A stretch of DNA of 64,000 bases from Pseudoalteromonas aurantia 208 (GCF_014858725.1 NZ_AQGV01000015.1:1054001-1118000), one strand, 5' to 3'; positions 9,320 through 18,757 are shown, counted from the stretch's first letter. Notes: generated by a model from the letters alone, not told the origin. Translations and numbers: made by a program.

Positions 9320-9550
9320 TTATTCTTCAGAGTCTAGTTTATCTCTGATTTTAGCAATTTGACTTGTCAGCGGCTTAATATCAACTCTGCAAATCATTAA
9401 CCATTTAAACAGTTGCCCCATTTTTGGCTCGCCTACACCAAACTCGTAATTACTGATTGTTTTTCTGTCACAACTCAGCTTTTCTGCCATTTGCGCTTGT
9501 GTTATACCGGCCTGTTTCCGCATGGCCTTAAGGTCATCACCATTGATCAC
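9320..9550 (-). CDS. Small XRE-family HTH regulator
   Basis: 76 aa, GTG start preceded by an AGGAT Shine-Dalgarno. It is essentially one Cro/C1-type HTH domain (LKAMRKQAGITQAQMAEKLS, then TISNYEFGVGEPKMGQLFKW). It is collinear and highly similar to residues 1-70 of the fusion protein at 7744-8499, including the shared CDRKT and the following W-L-x-x-C-x-x-D-I/L-K-P-L segment, but stops where the fusion enters its membrane domain. 165 bp downstream lies the matching membrane domain as its own gene. The role is likely transcriptional regulation, possibly of this cluster. Confidence 0.75.
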   Translation of the reverse strand: MINGDDLKAMRKQAGITQAQMAEKLSCDRKTISNYEFGVGEPKMGQLFKWLMICRVDIKPLTSQIAKIRDKLDSEE

Positions 9551-9745
9551 GTCCTATCCTTAAATTATCGATGGAAAGGTTATTTTAATTATATTTAACG
9601 GAAATATAACATTGTAATCACATAATGTAAACTAGCGTGGATATGATAATATTTATATGCGAATTAGTGAAGGGGTTGTTGGTGTTTTGATAAAATAAAT
9701 GCGTGGGTATTTATACCGGGTGTGGTTCGCAAAGGAAGAGATTGT

Positions 9746-10842
9746 ATGGGTCCTGACCTGCGTCAGGAAGACGAACGAGCGGGCAATAAAGGGTAGCTGA
9801 AATGGATCCTGACCTACGTCAGGAAGACAACGAGAGGGTGATAAAGGGTAGCTGAAATTGGTCCTACGCTCCAAACCCTTCGTCGTTCTGAACTTGTTTC
9901 AGAATCTATTATGTGAGGATTGTGAGTGGTGTGACGACTGAAATGGGTCCTGACCTACGTCAGGAAGACAACGAGAGTGGTTTGGTACTCGTGTCATGCT
10001 TTCGTCGCTCTGAAGGTGTTTCAGAATCCATTGTGTGAAGATCGCGAGTGGTGTGACGACAGGTATGGGTCCTGACCTTCGTCAGGAAGACGAATGAGAG
10101 GGTGGTAAAGGGTAGCTGAAATGGGTCCTGCGCTCCAAACCGTTCGTCGTTCTGAACTTGTTTCAGAATCTATTATGTGAAGATCGCGAGTGGTGTGACG
10201 ACAGGTATAGGTCCTGTCCTTCGTCAGGAAGACGGGAATAAAGGGTAACTGAAATGGATCCTGCGCTCCAAACCCTTCGTCGTTCTGAACTTGTTTCAGA
10301 ATCCATTATGTGAAGGCCGTGGGTGGTGTGACGACTGAAATGGGTCCTGACCTTCGTCAGGAAGACGGGAATAAAGGGTAACTGAAATGGATCCTGCGCT
10401 CCAAACCCTTCGTCGTTCTGAACTTGTTTCAGAATCCATTATGTGAAGGCCGTGGGTGGTGTGACGACTGAAATGGGTCCTGACCTTCGTCAGGAAGACG
10501 AATGAGAGGGCAATAAAGCGTAGTTGAAATAAGTCCTGAATTGCGTCAGGAAGGAGGAATAGGGATATAAGCGTCTGGGTCCTGACCTTCGTCAGGAAGA
10601 CGGGAATAAAGGGTAACTGAAATGGATCCTGCGCTCCAAACCCTTCGTCGTTCTGAACTTGTTTCAGAATCCATTATGTGAAGGCCGTGGGTGGTGTGAC
10701 GACTGAAATGGATCCTGACCTTCGTCAGGAAGACGAATGAGAGGGTGATAAAGGGTAGCTGAAATAGGTCCTGAATTGCGTCAGGAAGACGGAATAGGGA
10801 TATAAGCGTCTGGGTCCTGATCTACCTCGGGAAGACGAAAGG
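9746..10842. repeat. REP-like hairpin array 3
   Basis: The longest array, about 1.1 kb, with alternating TCCTGAC-type and TTCTGAA-type hairpins in opposite orientations. A block starting with GGGTCCTGACCTTCGTCAGG at about 10341 recurs at 10474, a period of 133 bp; related but diverged blocks precede and follow. An added motif, GGATCCTGCGCTCC, sits between hairpins in many blocks. The blocks are less uniform than those of array 2. Short reading frames in it are translated repeat and are not called. Between 10843 and 11007 there is no feature beyond the promoter region of the next gene. Confidence 0.85.
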
Positions 10843-11007
10843 GTCGTTTCGCATCAATCTTGATGGTTTTCTACGCGAATGTTGGTTTTAGACCCAGTTA
10901 CTTCACAGTAAATTGTGCTATTTCACAAGTTATTTATATCGTGGGGAGATTTTTTCACATCATTTACTTAATTATGTTTACAGTCGGTTTTCATAGTAAG
11001 TAAGGAT

Positions 11008-11394
11008 ATGTCATTGATGACTAGTTTGTTACCACTGGATGTGGCATCTGAATCGTTAAATAAGTTGGGGTTGCGAGATGTGACTAAGTACTCTATTGCA
11101 ACGAAAAAAATATACATAAAGCATGTGTTTATAAAAAACCTCGATGCAGATATTGTAAAGCCCAAACTCAGCTATACGGATTTTGAGTTTTTTAGGACCA
11201 CGAATGCAGTTGATGGGTATTGCTATATATTAGTTTACGTTTTCAATAAACGACGTAAGAAGTTTGATATGGCATTTTTCTTAGAAGATGCCGAAGCGAT
11301 TAAAGGCATTGATATGCTTGAGGCTAAAAAGAGAATGACTGATTTACATACCATATCTCGTAATATACGCGGTGCGTTACTAGGCCAGTTTTAA
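11008..11394 (+). CDS. Hypothetical protein, 128 aa
   Basis: 128 aa with a TAAGGA Shine-Dalgarno just upstream of the ATG. No signal peptide or membrane segment. It looks like a small soluble alpha/beta protein with a basic central part (VFNKRRKKFDMAFF) and a helical C-terminus (IKGIDMLEAKKRMTDLHTIS). I do not recognise the family. It lies between REP-like array 3 and the PepSY gene, in its own transcription unit as far as can be seen. Good start context and a conserved-looking composition support it as a real gene. Confidence 0.55.
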   Translation: MSLMTSLLPLDVASESLNKLGLRDVTKYSIATKKIYIKHVFIKNLDADIVKPKLSYTDFEFFRTTNAVDGYCYILVYVFNKRRKKFDMAFFLEDAEAIKGIDMLEAKKRMTDLHTISRNIRGALLGQF

Positions 11395-11553
11395 CCGCAT
11401 GGCCTAGCGCGAATCCCCATGTCTATTGTTTATCACGTCGGGGCCACTCAGTATAAAGGGTGAATTGTACCTGCTGCGACATTATGTCACACCCTTCCTG
11501 TGATTATTCGAATTATACTACTCCCATCTTTTTGAAATAATAACAATAATAAT

Positions 11554-13014
11554 ATGATCAAGTCTTTACTTGTTTGGCATAGGCGCTTTGCCTTGCTATG
11601 TGTTATTCCCTTTATTGTGTGGGCGCTAAGTGGTTTGTTACACCCCGCTATGTCGCACTTTGCCAAAGCTGAACGGTTAAAAGCGCCTTTAGTGAGCGTC
11701 CCTGAACATATTTTAACAACCGCGTTGCCATTAAAGCGGGTTTTAGCTGATCATCAGGTGACTGAATTTAGTCACGCAAGTATTGTTGAATATGACGATG
11801 ATTATTATTATCAGGTGATTGTGGCCGGTATAGACACTCGGCGTACGGTTTATTATTCAACCCGTACAGGTGTAATAAATAGGGCCTTGAATGATGAGCT
11901 TTATGCTCGTTATTTAGCACAAATCTGGTCTGGTCAGCTGGCGTTAGAAGTCGCATTAATTAATGAATTTAGCCCTGCATATGCTGAAATAAATCGTATG
12001 CTGCCGGTGTATCGTGTCACCTTATCGAATGAAAATAACCTCTATGTTGATACCTTAAGTAAGCGCATTGCGGCACATAATACGCCCTTAAGGGAAAGTT
12101 TATTGTTTTGGTTTAAGCAACTTCATACTTTTGAGCTTGTTGGAGGGCGGCATGATTTATGGCGTATTATACCCATGCTGGCTATCTCATTATTACTGTT
12201 TGGCACTGCTACTTTTGGCTTGTTGAGTTATAGCTTGTTATGGCGACGTTTAAAAAACAAACGGGTTAATACACCTGTATTACATCGTTCATTCGGTGTG
12301 GTTTTAAGTGTATGTATGTTGGGCTTTTCGACAAGCAGTATACATATATTAGTTGATAAGTTTTTCCCCGAGACGTTTAGGGCGTTGTCACCCGGCAACG
12401 CTATTTTCACAGCCTCTTTAACCCACGACCCTGTTAATGATTTGCTCCAAGCACAAGGTGACAACTTTCAGTTAGTGGTTATTGGTGAACAAATTTTTAC
12501 TCAGGTTATTAAGCAAGTGAAGGCACAACATAAGCCTGTGCTTGATTTTAGTTATTGGCGTGGTGAGCGCGCTGATGTCACAAGTGTTGATGTGGCCACC
12601 TCACTACTTTCAAGGCAACTTAACGTCGCAGGTGCCGTGTCTCATTGGCAAAAGGTTGATAAATTTGGCCCGACTTATGGGTTTATTAATAAGCGTTTGC
12701 CAGTTATTCAGGTTAGCTACGCACATACGCCAGATGTACTTTATAGTGTTGAGCCCCACACTGGGTTTATTGCCAGTGTTGATGGCGACTGGCAAACCGC
12801 ACGGAGTTGGCACTTTGGGTATCTTCATAAATACCATTTTTTGAACCCATTAGGCAGAGGCACGCGTGATATTATAATGACCTTTATATGTATTGGGCTT
12901 GTCATTACCGCAGGGTTTGGCGTGCGTTTGTATATAGGTCGTCGTTATCGTCAAAAACAAGCCTGCGCGCGCCGTGTATTACATCCTGTAGTAACCCCAA
13001 TAAAAAGTAATTAA
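11554..13014 (+). CDS. PepSY-associated membrane protein
   Basis: 486 aa inner-membrane protein of the PepSY_TM type. It begins with the family signature WHRRFALLCVIPFIVWALSG in the first membrane helix, has further helices near 205-230, 245-265 and 445-465, and two large periplasmic parts. A second helix pair carries HRSFGVVLSVCMLGF. These proteins commonly accompany TonB-dependent receptors, and several act as ferric-siderophore reductases in the inner membrane. Here it lies 28 bp upstream of a TonB receptor in the same direction, so the two are probably co-transcribed. The sequence before the ATG (AATAATAACAATAATAAT) weakly resembles repeated Fur hexamers but is low-complexity. Confidence 0.8.
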   Translation: MIKSLLVWHRRFALLCVIPFIVWALSGLLHPAMSHFAKAERLKAPLVSVPEHILTTALPLKRVLADHQVTEFSHASIVEYDDDYYYQVIVAGIDTRRTVYYSTRTGVINRALNDELYARYLAQIWSGQLALEVALINEFSPAYAEINRMLPVYRVTLSNENNLYVDTLSKRIAAHNTPLRESLLFWFKQLHTFELVGGRHDLWRIIPMLAISLLLFGTATFGLLSYSLLWRRLKNKRVNTPVLHRSFGVVLSVCMLGFSTSSIHILVDKFFPETFRALSPGNAIFTASLTHDPVNDLLQAQGDNFQLVVIGEQIFTQVIKQVKAQHKPVLDFSYWRGERADVTSVDVATSLLSRQLNVAGAVSHWQKVDKFGPTYGFINKRLPVIQVSYAHTPDVLYSVEPHTGFIASVDGDWQTARSWHFGYLHKYHFLNPLGRGTRDIIMTFICIGLVITAGFGVRLYIGRRYRQKQACARRVLHPVVTPIKSN

Positions 13015-13042
13015 TTAAAATAACAACTTAGGAATATTTAGC

Positions 13043-15166
13043 ATGAAGCAACGCTTTCGTTATTCGCTTATATCGTTGTCAATTTTGTCAGCGTGTTCAC
13101 TGAATGCAATGGCAAACTATGATGATGGCATGGATGAAATAGAGCAAATAACCGTTACCTCAACCCGTACCGCTAAATCGAGTACTGAATTGGCCTTGAG
13201 TATTGGCAGTGTATCAGAAGACGTTTTAAACAATGACAATAGCCAGCATTTATCTGAATCATTGCAAACCATCCCGGGTGTACTATTAAACCAATTGTCG
13301 GGCGGTCAGGGGCACAATGCAGCAATTAGAATGCCTATAAACTATGGTGGCTATACGCTCTACCTACAAGATAATGTGCCATTACAATCCGCTGCTTTTT
13401 ATAATCACAATGCACTTTGGTGGGCAAGCAGTAATTCATCACTTTCACGCCTAGAGGTAATGAAGGGCGCGGGAACCAGTTTGTATGGGTCAGGTGCTGT
13501 TGCAGCAACGGTAAATATATTATCGGCGCCAGTAGATTCAGATAAAAATGAGGCTGGCATCACATTGGGTGAAAATGGTTACGCTCGCTATCAAGGCAGT
13601 GCGACACACCATTTATCAGATCAAAATGGCGTGAGGGTATCAGGAGCGTACCTAAGTAATGATGGTTGGCGTGACAATAGTCGCGTTGAAAAAACCGAGC
13701 TGAACGTGTTGCACGAAGTGAGTGTTGCCGACAAACATTCGTTTAAAACCAGTATAATGGCCTCATCTCTTGATCAACAAATGTTGAACGCCTTGACGGC
13801 CGATATGTTTGCACAAGACCCGTCGCAATCAGGGTTACCAGCTGAAGTGATAAAAATAGATCCTCGGCGTAAAACTGACTACTTTCGTATTAGTTCAGAG
13901 TATCAGTATCAAGGTAATGGTGTTTTTGCGTCGATTATTCCTTATGCGCGTTATCGCAGTAACGATTATATCGCAACGTGGCAGCCCAATATGCCGCAGG
14001 TTGAGTCAAGCGTAAAAACGATAGGCGTACTTGCATTAAGTAATTTTAGCCACAGTGATGATTTTGAAACCACCATTGGTATTGACTTAGAATATTCGCA
14101 AGGTGATGCATTTTCTTTTCAAGCAGCCACCAGAACTACATCGGGTTGGGGGGCGGCAACGTATCCAAAAGGGCATGTATTTTATGATGATAAAACGCGC
14201 TTTAAAGGCATAGCACCTTATATTCAGCATGTGGGCTCTATCACGAGCCAGCTGAGTTATTCATTAGGGTTAAGATACGATAGCAATGAATATGAGTTTG
14301 AAAACAACTTAGCGGTTTACGATGACGATGGGTTTGGCAATCGCTCGATAGCAGACAGAACAGACACGTTTGACCATATGAGCCCGAAGGCGAGTTTGAA
14401 CTATCAATTAGATGATACCAGTAATGTGTATGTGCGTTTTGCGAACGCAATTCGCATTCCAACTGCGTCTGAGCTGTATCATTTAAAAACCAAGGAAACC
14501 AGCGCTCAGTTGAGTTCTTTAAGTGAGGAAACGTCAGATACTTACGAAGTGGGTTATAAGGTAAATCTTGACGCGTTCTCGCTAGAGTTGGCGTATTATA
14601 TTATGGCTGTAGATGATGCCATTGTCACAGCGTATGATGATTTTGGTGCGTCTTATCGGGTAAATGCTGCAAGTGTTGAGCATCAGGGCATAGAGCTTGG
14701 TGTGAATTATCAATATTCTGATTCTGTATCGGTTGCGTTTGCATACAGTCAATCGGATCATGAATTTGATCATTATATTGAAGACCAAGGCCGAGTCGAT
14801 TATAAGTCTAAAGAGAGTAAAGCACACGACTTGTCAGGCAACAGTTTACAAATGGCTCCTGAGTATGTGGCGAATTTAAGGCTTAACTATAATAGCCGTG
14901 CTATTGAAGGACTGAATATCATTGCAGAGCTACAAAGCATTGGTGATTACTGGATGGATGCTAAAAATACGCAAAAGTATTCAGGCTATACAGTCGCCAA
15001 TTTGAAGTTTAACTATGATTTATCTGATGCACTTAAACTGCATGTACGCATTGCAAATGTGACGGATAAAAAATATGCCTTACAAAGTGAATTAAGGTAT
15101 GGCAAAGAGCGAATTCAACCGGGTGCGCCGCGTACCATGTATGCAGGGTTAAATTACTCATTTTAA
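13043..15166 (+). CDS. TonB-dependent outer membrane receptor
   Basis: 707 aa with a signal peptide (cleavage near AMA at residue 24), a TonB box (EQITVTSTR, about 34-42), a plug domain with LSESLQTIPGVLLNQLSGGQ and LEVMKGAGTSLYGSGAVAAT, and a C-terminal beta-barrel ending in aromatic F (YAGLNYSF). A barrel motif ANAIRIPTASELYH corresponds to the FRAP region of other receptors, but the haem-receptor pattern is not clear. The partner PepSY protein 28 bp upstream suggests uptake of an iron chelate whose reduction occurs at the inner membrane. An intrinsic terminator follows at about 15232-15264. The exact ligand is unknown. Confidence 0.85.
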   Translation: MKQRFRYSLISLSILSACSLNAMANYDDGMDEIEQITVTSTRTAKSSTELALSIGSVSEDVLNNDNSQHLSESLQTIPGVLLNQLSGGQGHNAAIRMPINYGGYTLYLQDNVPLQSAAFYNHNALWWASSNSSLSRLEVMKGAGTSLYGSGAVAATVNILSAPVDSDKNEAGITLGENGYARYQGSATHHLSDQNGVRVSGAYLSNDGWRDNSRVEKTELNVLHEVSVADKHSFKTSIMASSLDQQMLNALTADMFAQDPSQSGLPAEVIKIDPRRKTDYFRISSEYQYQGNGVFASIIPYARYRSNDYIATWQPNMPQVESSVKTIGVLALSNFSHSDDFETTIGIDLEYSQGDAFSFQAATRTTSGWGAATYPKGHVFYDDKTRFKGIAPYIQHVGSITSQLSYSLGLRYDSNEYEFENNLAVYDDDGFGNRSIADRTDTFDHMSPKASLNYQLDDTSNVYVRFANAIRIPTASELYHLKTKETSAQLSSLSEETSDTYEVGYKVNLDAFSLELAYYIMAVDDAIVTAYDDFGASYRVNAASVEHQGIELGVNYQYSDSVSVAFAYSQSDHEFDHYIEDQGRVDYKSKESKAHDLSGNSLQMAPEYVANLRLNYNSRAIEGLNIIAELQSIGDYWMDAKNTQKYSGYTVANLKFNYDLSDALKLHVRIANVTDKKYALQSELRYGKERIQPGAPRTMYAGLNYSF

Positions 15167-15231
15167 AAAGTCGTGTTGGTTTGTTCAACATAGATGAAAC
15201 GAGTTAGCCATTACGCTCAGCCGTATTGAAA

Positions 15232-15264
15232 CAAGGCGCATGTCATAGTATGCGCCTGTTTTTA
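15232..15264 (+). terminator. Rho-independent terminator after the TonB receptor
   Basis: AGGCGCAT (15234-15241) pairs with ATGCGCCT (15250-15257) across an 8-nt loop, followed by GTTTTTATT. A-rich bases upstream extend the stem. It lies 67 bp after the receptor and directly before the stop of the convergent gene at 15265, so it may serve both directions. Confidence 0.85.
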
Positions 15265-15720
15265 TTAAGCTCGATTGTTAAAGATCATGCCTGAATGGCT
15301 AGAACCATTGCTCGCAAATAAACTTTGTACGAGCGTAGAGGTTTGTTTTTTTATGACCAATTGAACATTTTGTAGCTGTTCATCAAGCTGTTCTTTCAAT
15401 TTAGCTACTTGTGCTGTTTGTTCATCTTTAGACAGCGTTTTGTCTGCGCGTACTTCTCCTATCCTTGCTTGCAGTATTCTTATATTGCCGACTATTTTTT
15501 CTTGGTCGCTTATGTCTTCTTTTCTGTTTTTTGCAGATGCTTGGGCTGCGTCATCTTGGCTTTTTTCTGGCTCTACGGGTGTCGAAACGGGTTTATTGTC
15601 CGTGTCAGTTGCCTGAGTATTTGCTGCATTGTTCTCCTGTGCTGTTTTCGTAGATGTTTTGGCTAAATTATTAATGTCTAGATTTGAATATGCTTGTGGA
15701 GGTAATGAATTAAAGTTCAT
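15265..15720 (-). CDS. Hypothetical coiled-coil protein, 151 aa
   Basis: 151 aa, no signal peptide or membrane helix. The N-terminal half is low-complexity and rich in Ala, Asn, Thr, Gln and Asp (residues 20-70), probably disordered. Residues 70-125 form a charged helical stretch (EKIVGNIRILQARIGEVRAD, then TAQVAKLKEQLDEQLQNVQL) that looks like a coiled coil. It resembles FlxA-like small coiled-coil proteins in form only. It is convergent with the TonB receptor and isolated from other genes. Function unknown. Confidence 0.5.
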   Translation of the reverse strand: MNFNSLPPQAYSNLDINNLAKTSTKTAQENNAANTQATDTDNKPVSTPVEPEKSQDDAAQASAKNRKEDISDQEKIVGNIRILQARIGEVRADKTLSKDEQTAQVAKLKEQLDEQLQNVQLVIKKQTSTLVQSLFASNGSSHSGMIFNNRA

Positions 15721-15920
15721 ACGATCAAGGCCCTTACGCGACAGAAAATTGGCTGAGTGTTTATATCTGAACAGGAAAGCACTAATCGTACCAATTATAG
15801 ATATTTTAAAGACTTAACATAGGCGTGTATTTTGTCTCTAAAGATCATCTACATATTTCGCTGCTCTGAAGGTGTGTCGTAATTCGTGTATCGTTATCGC
15901 TTGGGTTGGTTAGTAAAGGT

Positions 15921-16150
15921 ATGGGCCCTGACCTGTGTCAGGGAGACGAAAATACTTTCGTCGTTCTGAACTCGTTTCAGAGTCATTTGGTGAGGTATGT
16001 GTTTATGGATCCTGACCTTCGTCAGGAAGACAGAATAGGGATATAAGCATCTGGGTCCTGACCTGCGTCAGGAAGACGAATAGGAGGACGAGCACTTTGT
16101 GTCAGAGAGACGATACTCTTTCGTCGCTCTGAAGGTGTTTCAGAGTCTAT
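15921..16150. repeat. REP-like hairpin array 4
   Basis: A short array between the coiled-coil gene and the HEAT-repeat envelope gene. It contains units with GCCCTGACCTGTGTCAGGG (15924-15942), TTCTGAACTCGTTTCAGAG (15964-15982), two TCCTGAC-type units (around 16008-16030 and 16052-16077) and a final CTCTGAAGGTGTTTCAGAG unit (16128-16146). Heads TTCGTC or GACGAA are present in most. The arms of the first unit (CCCTGAC/GTCAGGG) are another compensated variant. The stretch 15721-15920 before it holds nothing recognisable. Confidence 0.8.
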
Positions 16151-16185
16151 ACCGATGGATGATTGACGATATAGACTCATGGACA

Positions 16186-17730
16186 CTAGCCGACCCCAAG
16201 GGCCTTTAGTCGTTTTTTTATAATGGGGTTGTCGGTTGAGTTAAATAAGTTTTTCAAGCGAGTTTTATTTTGTTGGTTGAGTACCACGCCTGAATCAGAC
16301 AATGTGCGAGCGAATGCGTCAACACTTTGCACTGTGGGGTTTTTTAATAACGCGGTGATGATTTGTCCGTGATAGTGTGGATCTGTTGATAGTAATTTAA
16401 CCGCATCACGTTGAATGTCTGCTTGTGGGTGCTGCAAAAGTTTCGCAACGGTCGGTAACAAATGAGGAATTTTGCTATTTCCAACAGCAAGTATGACTGT
16501 GCCTAAGTGCTGCTCTCCATTGAGGGAGTTTAATAAAAATGTCTCAACCGAAGCTTGTTGTTGTGGGGTAAACTTGGCCATTGACCCTAAATTTAGCAAA
16601 GCTGTTTTGGCTAATGGACTATTTGGCTTGTCTGCGATGGTTGCTAATGCATTAAATGAGATGTTTGACGACGCCCCAAAGCGGCCCAATGCAATAAGTA
16701 GTTTTTGTTTAGTCTGAATATTAACTTGCTCAGTAGAAAGTAAATCAGTGAGCATCTGTTCAGCAAGTGGGCTTTGTTCTTTTTGTAACGCGTAAATAAT
16801 TGCTGAGCTGGCAGTTGGGTCTTCCTCGATGAGTGCAACGAGTTCAGATAAATCATATTCACTGAGCAGGTGTTTCCCAATCTGCTTGGCTAATAGTGGG
16901 TCTAGCGATGTTTTTAGTTCTAAGATTGCGTCTTGTAATGCTTCAGGGCCTGTAATTTCTCGTGCAACCGGTGATTGAGAAGCCTTTGTCAAAGTGGCAT
17001 TGTGATTGCGACTTACTGCTATTAGCGGCGTCGGTTGATGATTCAGGCGGGTAATATGCACTTTTTGTATTACCCGATATTTTTGTGCATTGTTTTCCCA
17101 TAGGTTCTCAGATGAATAGCTGACCTCCAAAGGGGTGTCCTGGTTAGTTAAGGTCATTGTCCAGTGCTCTTGCTCATCATTAATCGCGGATGCGGAATGA
17201 AGCTGACGCGACTCAAGGTGACGGTCTATCTGATCACCTAACCTGTTATATGAGTAGGTTTTCATTCCATGCGCATCGTTAAACGTCAAGGTTGACTGCT
17301 CTGAGAAACTCATTAAGTTAAGTATGTTAGGTAATACATTTAACGTATGCTCACTGGGTAAGGCGAGCAAGTCTACTTGCGTTATCTCAGTGCCACGACG
17401 GTTAAATATAAATGGCAACTGTGGTGTTAAAGGCTGTGGCTTGCCATTGTTCATAAACACAATATCGGTCAATAGGCCTTGGTTGACTTGTGTATTGTCT
17501 AAGTGCATGTGCCAACTAAGAGATGAATGGGTTATGACGGCTTTATTTTCGGCGAGCACGGCTGACTCTATTGTTACGGAGTATGTGTGTTGCAATATTT
17601 TTTTCGGTGCACTGTGTGAAATAGGGTTTTTAAATAAGGTTTGCTCTACCTGCTCTTCTTTATGCTGCGTGAGGTAAAGTATGCATCCAGTACACAAGGC
17701 AAGGAGTAATAAAGTTGCTTTTAGCTTCAT
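16186..17730 (-). CDS. Envelope protein with N-terminal beta domain and C-terminal HEAT-like repeats
   Basis: 514 aa from the ATG at 17730, preceded by AGGAATTG; a TTG two codons earlier is less likely. The N-terminus has a hydrophobic leader with an imperfect lipobox (LCTGC), so it is either a lipoprotein or a single-span anchored protein. Residues 45-250 look beta-rich; 270-510 are helical pairs with recurring Leu/Ala patterns typical of HEAT or armadillo repeats (LLIALGRFGASS, AKTALLNLGSMA, GTVILAVGNSKIPHLLPTVA, DIQRDAVKLLS). The beta-then-superhelix order resembles the lipid-binding N-terminal region of vitellogenin-type proteins, an inference from pattern only. A secreted protein lies 55 bp upstream in the same direction. 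Confidence 0.55.
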   Translation of the reverse strand: MKLKATLLLLALCTGCILYLTQHKEEQVEQTLFKNPISHSAPKKILQHTYSVTIESAVLAENKAVITHSSLSWHMHLDNTQVNQGLLTDIVFMNNGKPQPLTPQLPFIFNRRGTEITQVDLLALPSEHTLNVLPNILNLMSFSEQSTLTFNDAHGMKTYSYNRLGDQIDRHLESRQLHSASAINDEQEHWTMTLTNQDTPLEVSYSSENLWENNAQKYRVIQKVHITRLNHQPTPLIAVSRNHNATLTKASQSPVAREITGPEALQDAILELKTSLDPLLAKQIGKHLLSEYDLSELVALIEEDPTASSAIIYALQKEQSPLAEQMLTDLLSTEQVNIQTKQKLLIALGRFGASSNISFNALATIADKPNSPLAKTALLNLGSMAKFTPQQQASVETFLLNSLNGEQHLGTVILAVGNSKIPHLLPTVAKLLQHPQADIQRDAVKLLSTDPHYHGQIITALLKNPTVQSVDAFARTLSDSGVVLNQQNKTRLKNLFNSTDNPIIKKRLKALGVG

Positions 17731-17785
17731 GGTCAATTCCTGTTGTGGTGATCAGTTAGATCACCACGGTGTTCAATACAAAAGG

Positions 17786-18757
17786 TTATAGCGTGTCCCA
17801 TTGTGGGCTAGCGTATTCATATAATGTGTATTCACGTTGATAAAGTGGATCCCATTTCATGACATCAACATTGAATTGCAGTAAACCCCATAGCTTTTTG
17901 CAGTAAGCTTGAATTTTTCCGTCTCCACCACTGAATTGAGTGGTCACTTTTAGCTCCAAAAAGCCTTGTTCTATTATTTGTTCATCTTGTTTAATGCGGC
18001 GGATCCCTGCTTCCACGTACCCTTTACCTTTTACTTTTAAAAGGCTTAACTTTCCTTTAACTCCGGCTTCAGAAATACCATGACCAAATGATGCGTATGC
18101 TGAGCTACTTACTACTCCCCCAACATAAGGCGCAACTTCTGCGTAAATGTAATCTGGTCGTCTAACACCATCAACTTCAAAAGGTTCTTCGTTGTTGTGA
18201 CCACCAATGACACCACCAACCGTAAAATCGGCACCAGCTTCGATACCGGCACCAAATTTAACGCCAAGCTTTAATAGACCTAACGGATCAAGTGGTAACT
18301 CAACTTTTGGCTTGATTGCTTCAGGTATTAGATCGAAATAATACTCAACAGGGTAAGTGATTGATGCGTTTAGCAAGTCGTCACAATTGGGTTTAAATGC
18401 AGCAACGCTATCTTCACCAACGGTTAAATTAAATGTCATACCTTGTGTGCAATCAAGCTTACTTGGGTTGAAGGAAAATTCGACAGAGCCAACTGCAATT
18501 TTAAAATTGCGATTGTGAAGTTTTAACCAATTTCCTGCTTGATAAAAACCACTGGTTGCCCCTTTACTCGTTTCATCTACATACATCCACCCTTGTTGAT
18601 CTCTGTATTGGTGAGAGCGACCCACTGCGTTGTTTTTATTGATAACACGTGATTTCTGCTCTACGTAACCAGGGTCTTTGTATAGGTAGGCATTGGCGGT
18701 TGGTGCGAATGCCAATGCAGTTAAAGCTGTTGCAAAGAGCGTTGATATTGTTTTCAT
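17786..18757 (-). CDS. Secreted hypothetical protein, partner of the HEAT-repeat protein
   Basis: 323 aa from the ATG at 18757, chosen because it follows a GAGGAAA Shine-Dalgarno and starts a standard signal peptide (MKTISTLFATALTALAFAPT, cleavage after ANA); an earlier possible start at 18811 would bury it. The mature protein has no repeats or membrane helices, is rich in beta-type sequence with Gly-rich segments (LGVKFGAGIEAGADFTVGGV and YVGGVVSSSAYASFGHG) and has four Cys (near 94, 116 and 289) that could form disulphides. I do not recognise the family. It is the first gene of a likely two-gene operon with 16186-17730. Confidence 0.6.
   Translation of the reverse strand: MKTISTLFATALTALAFAPTANAYLYKDPGYVEQKSRVINKNNAVGRSHQYRDQQGWMYVDETSKGATSGFYQAGNWLKLHNRNFKIAVGSVEFSFNPSKLDCTQGMTFNLTVGEDSVAAFKPNCDDLLNASITYPVEYYFDLIPEAIKPKVELPLDPLGLLKLGVKFGAGIEAGADFTVGGVIGGHNNEEPFEVDGVRRPDYIYAEVAPYVGGVVSSSAYASFGHGISEAGVKGKLSLLKVKGKGYVEAGIRRIKQDEQIIEQGFLELKVTTQFSGGDGKIQAYCKKLWGLLQFNVDVMKWDPLYQREYTLYEYASPQWDTL

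Noticed and set aside
9746..10842. CRISPR array
   Set aside because: The repeats are themselves imperfect hairpins in both orientations, spacers are similar to each other rather than unique, and no cas gene is near.
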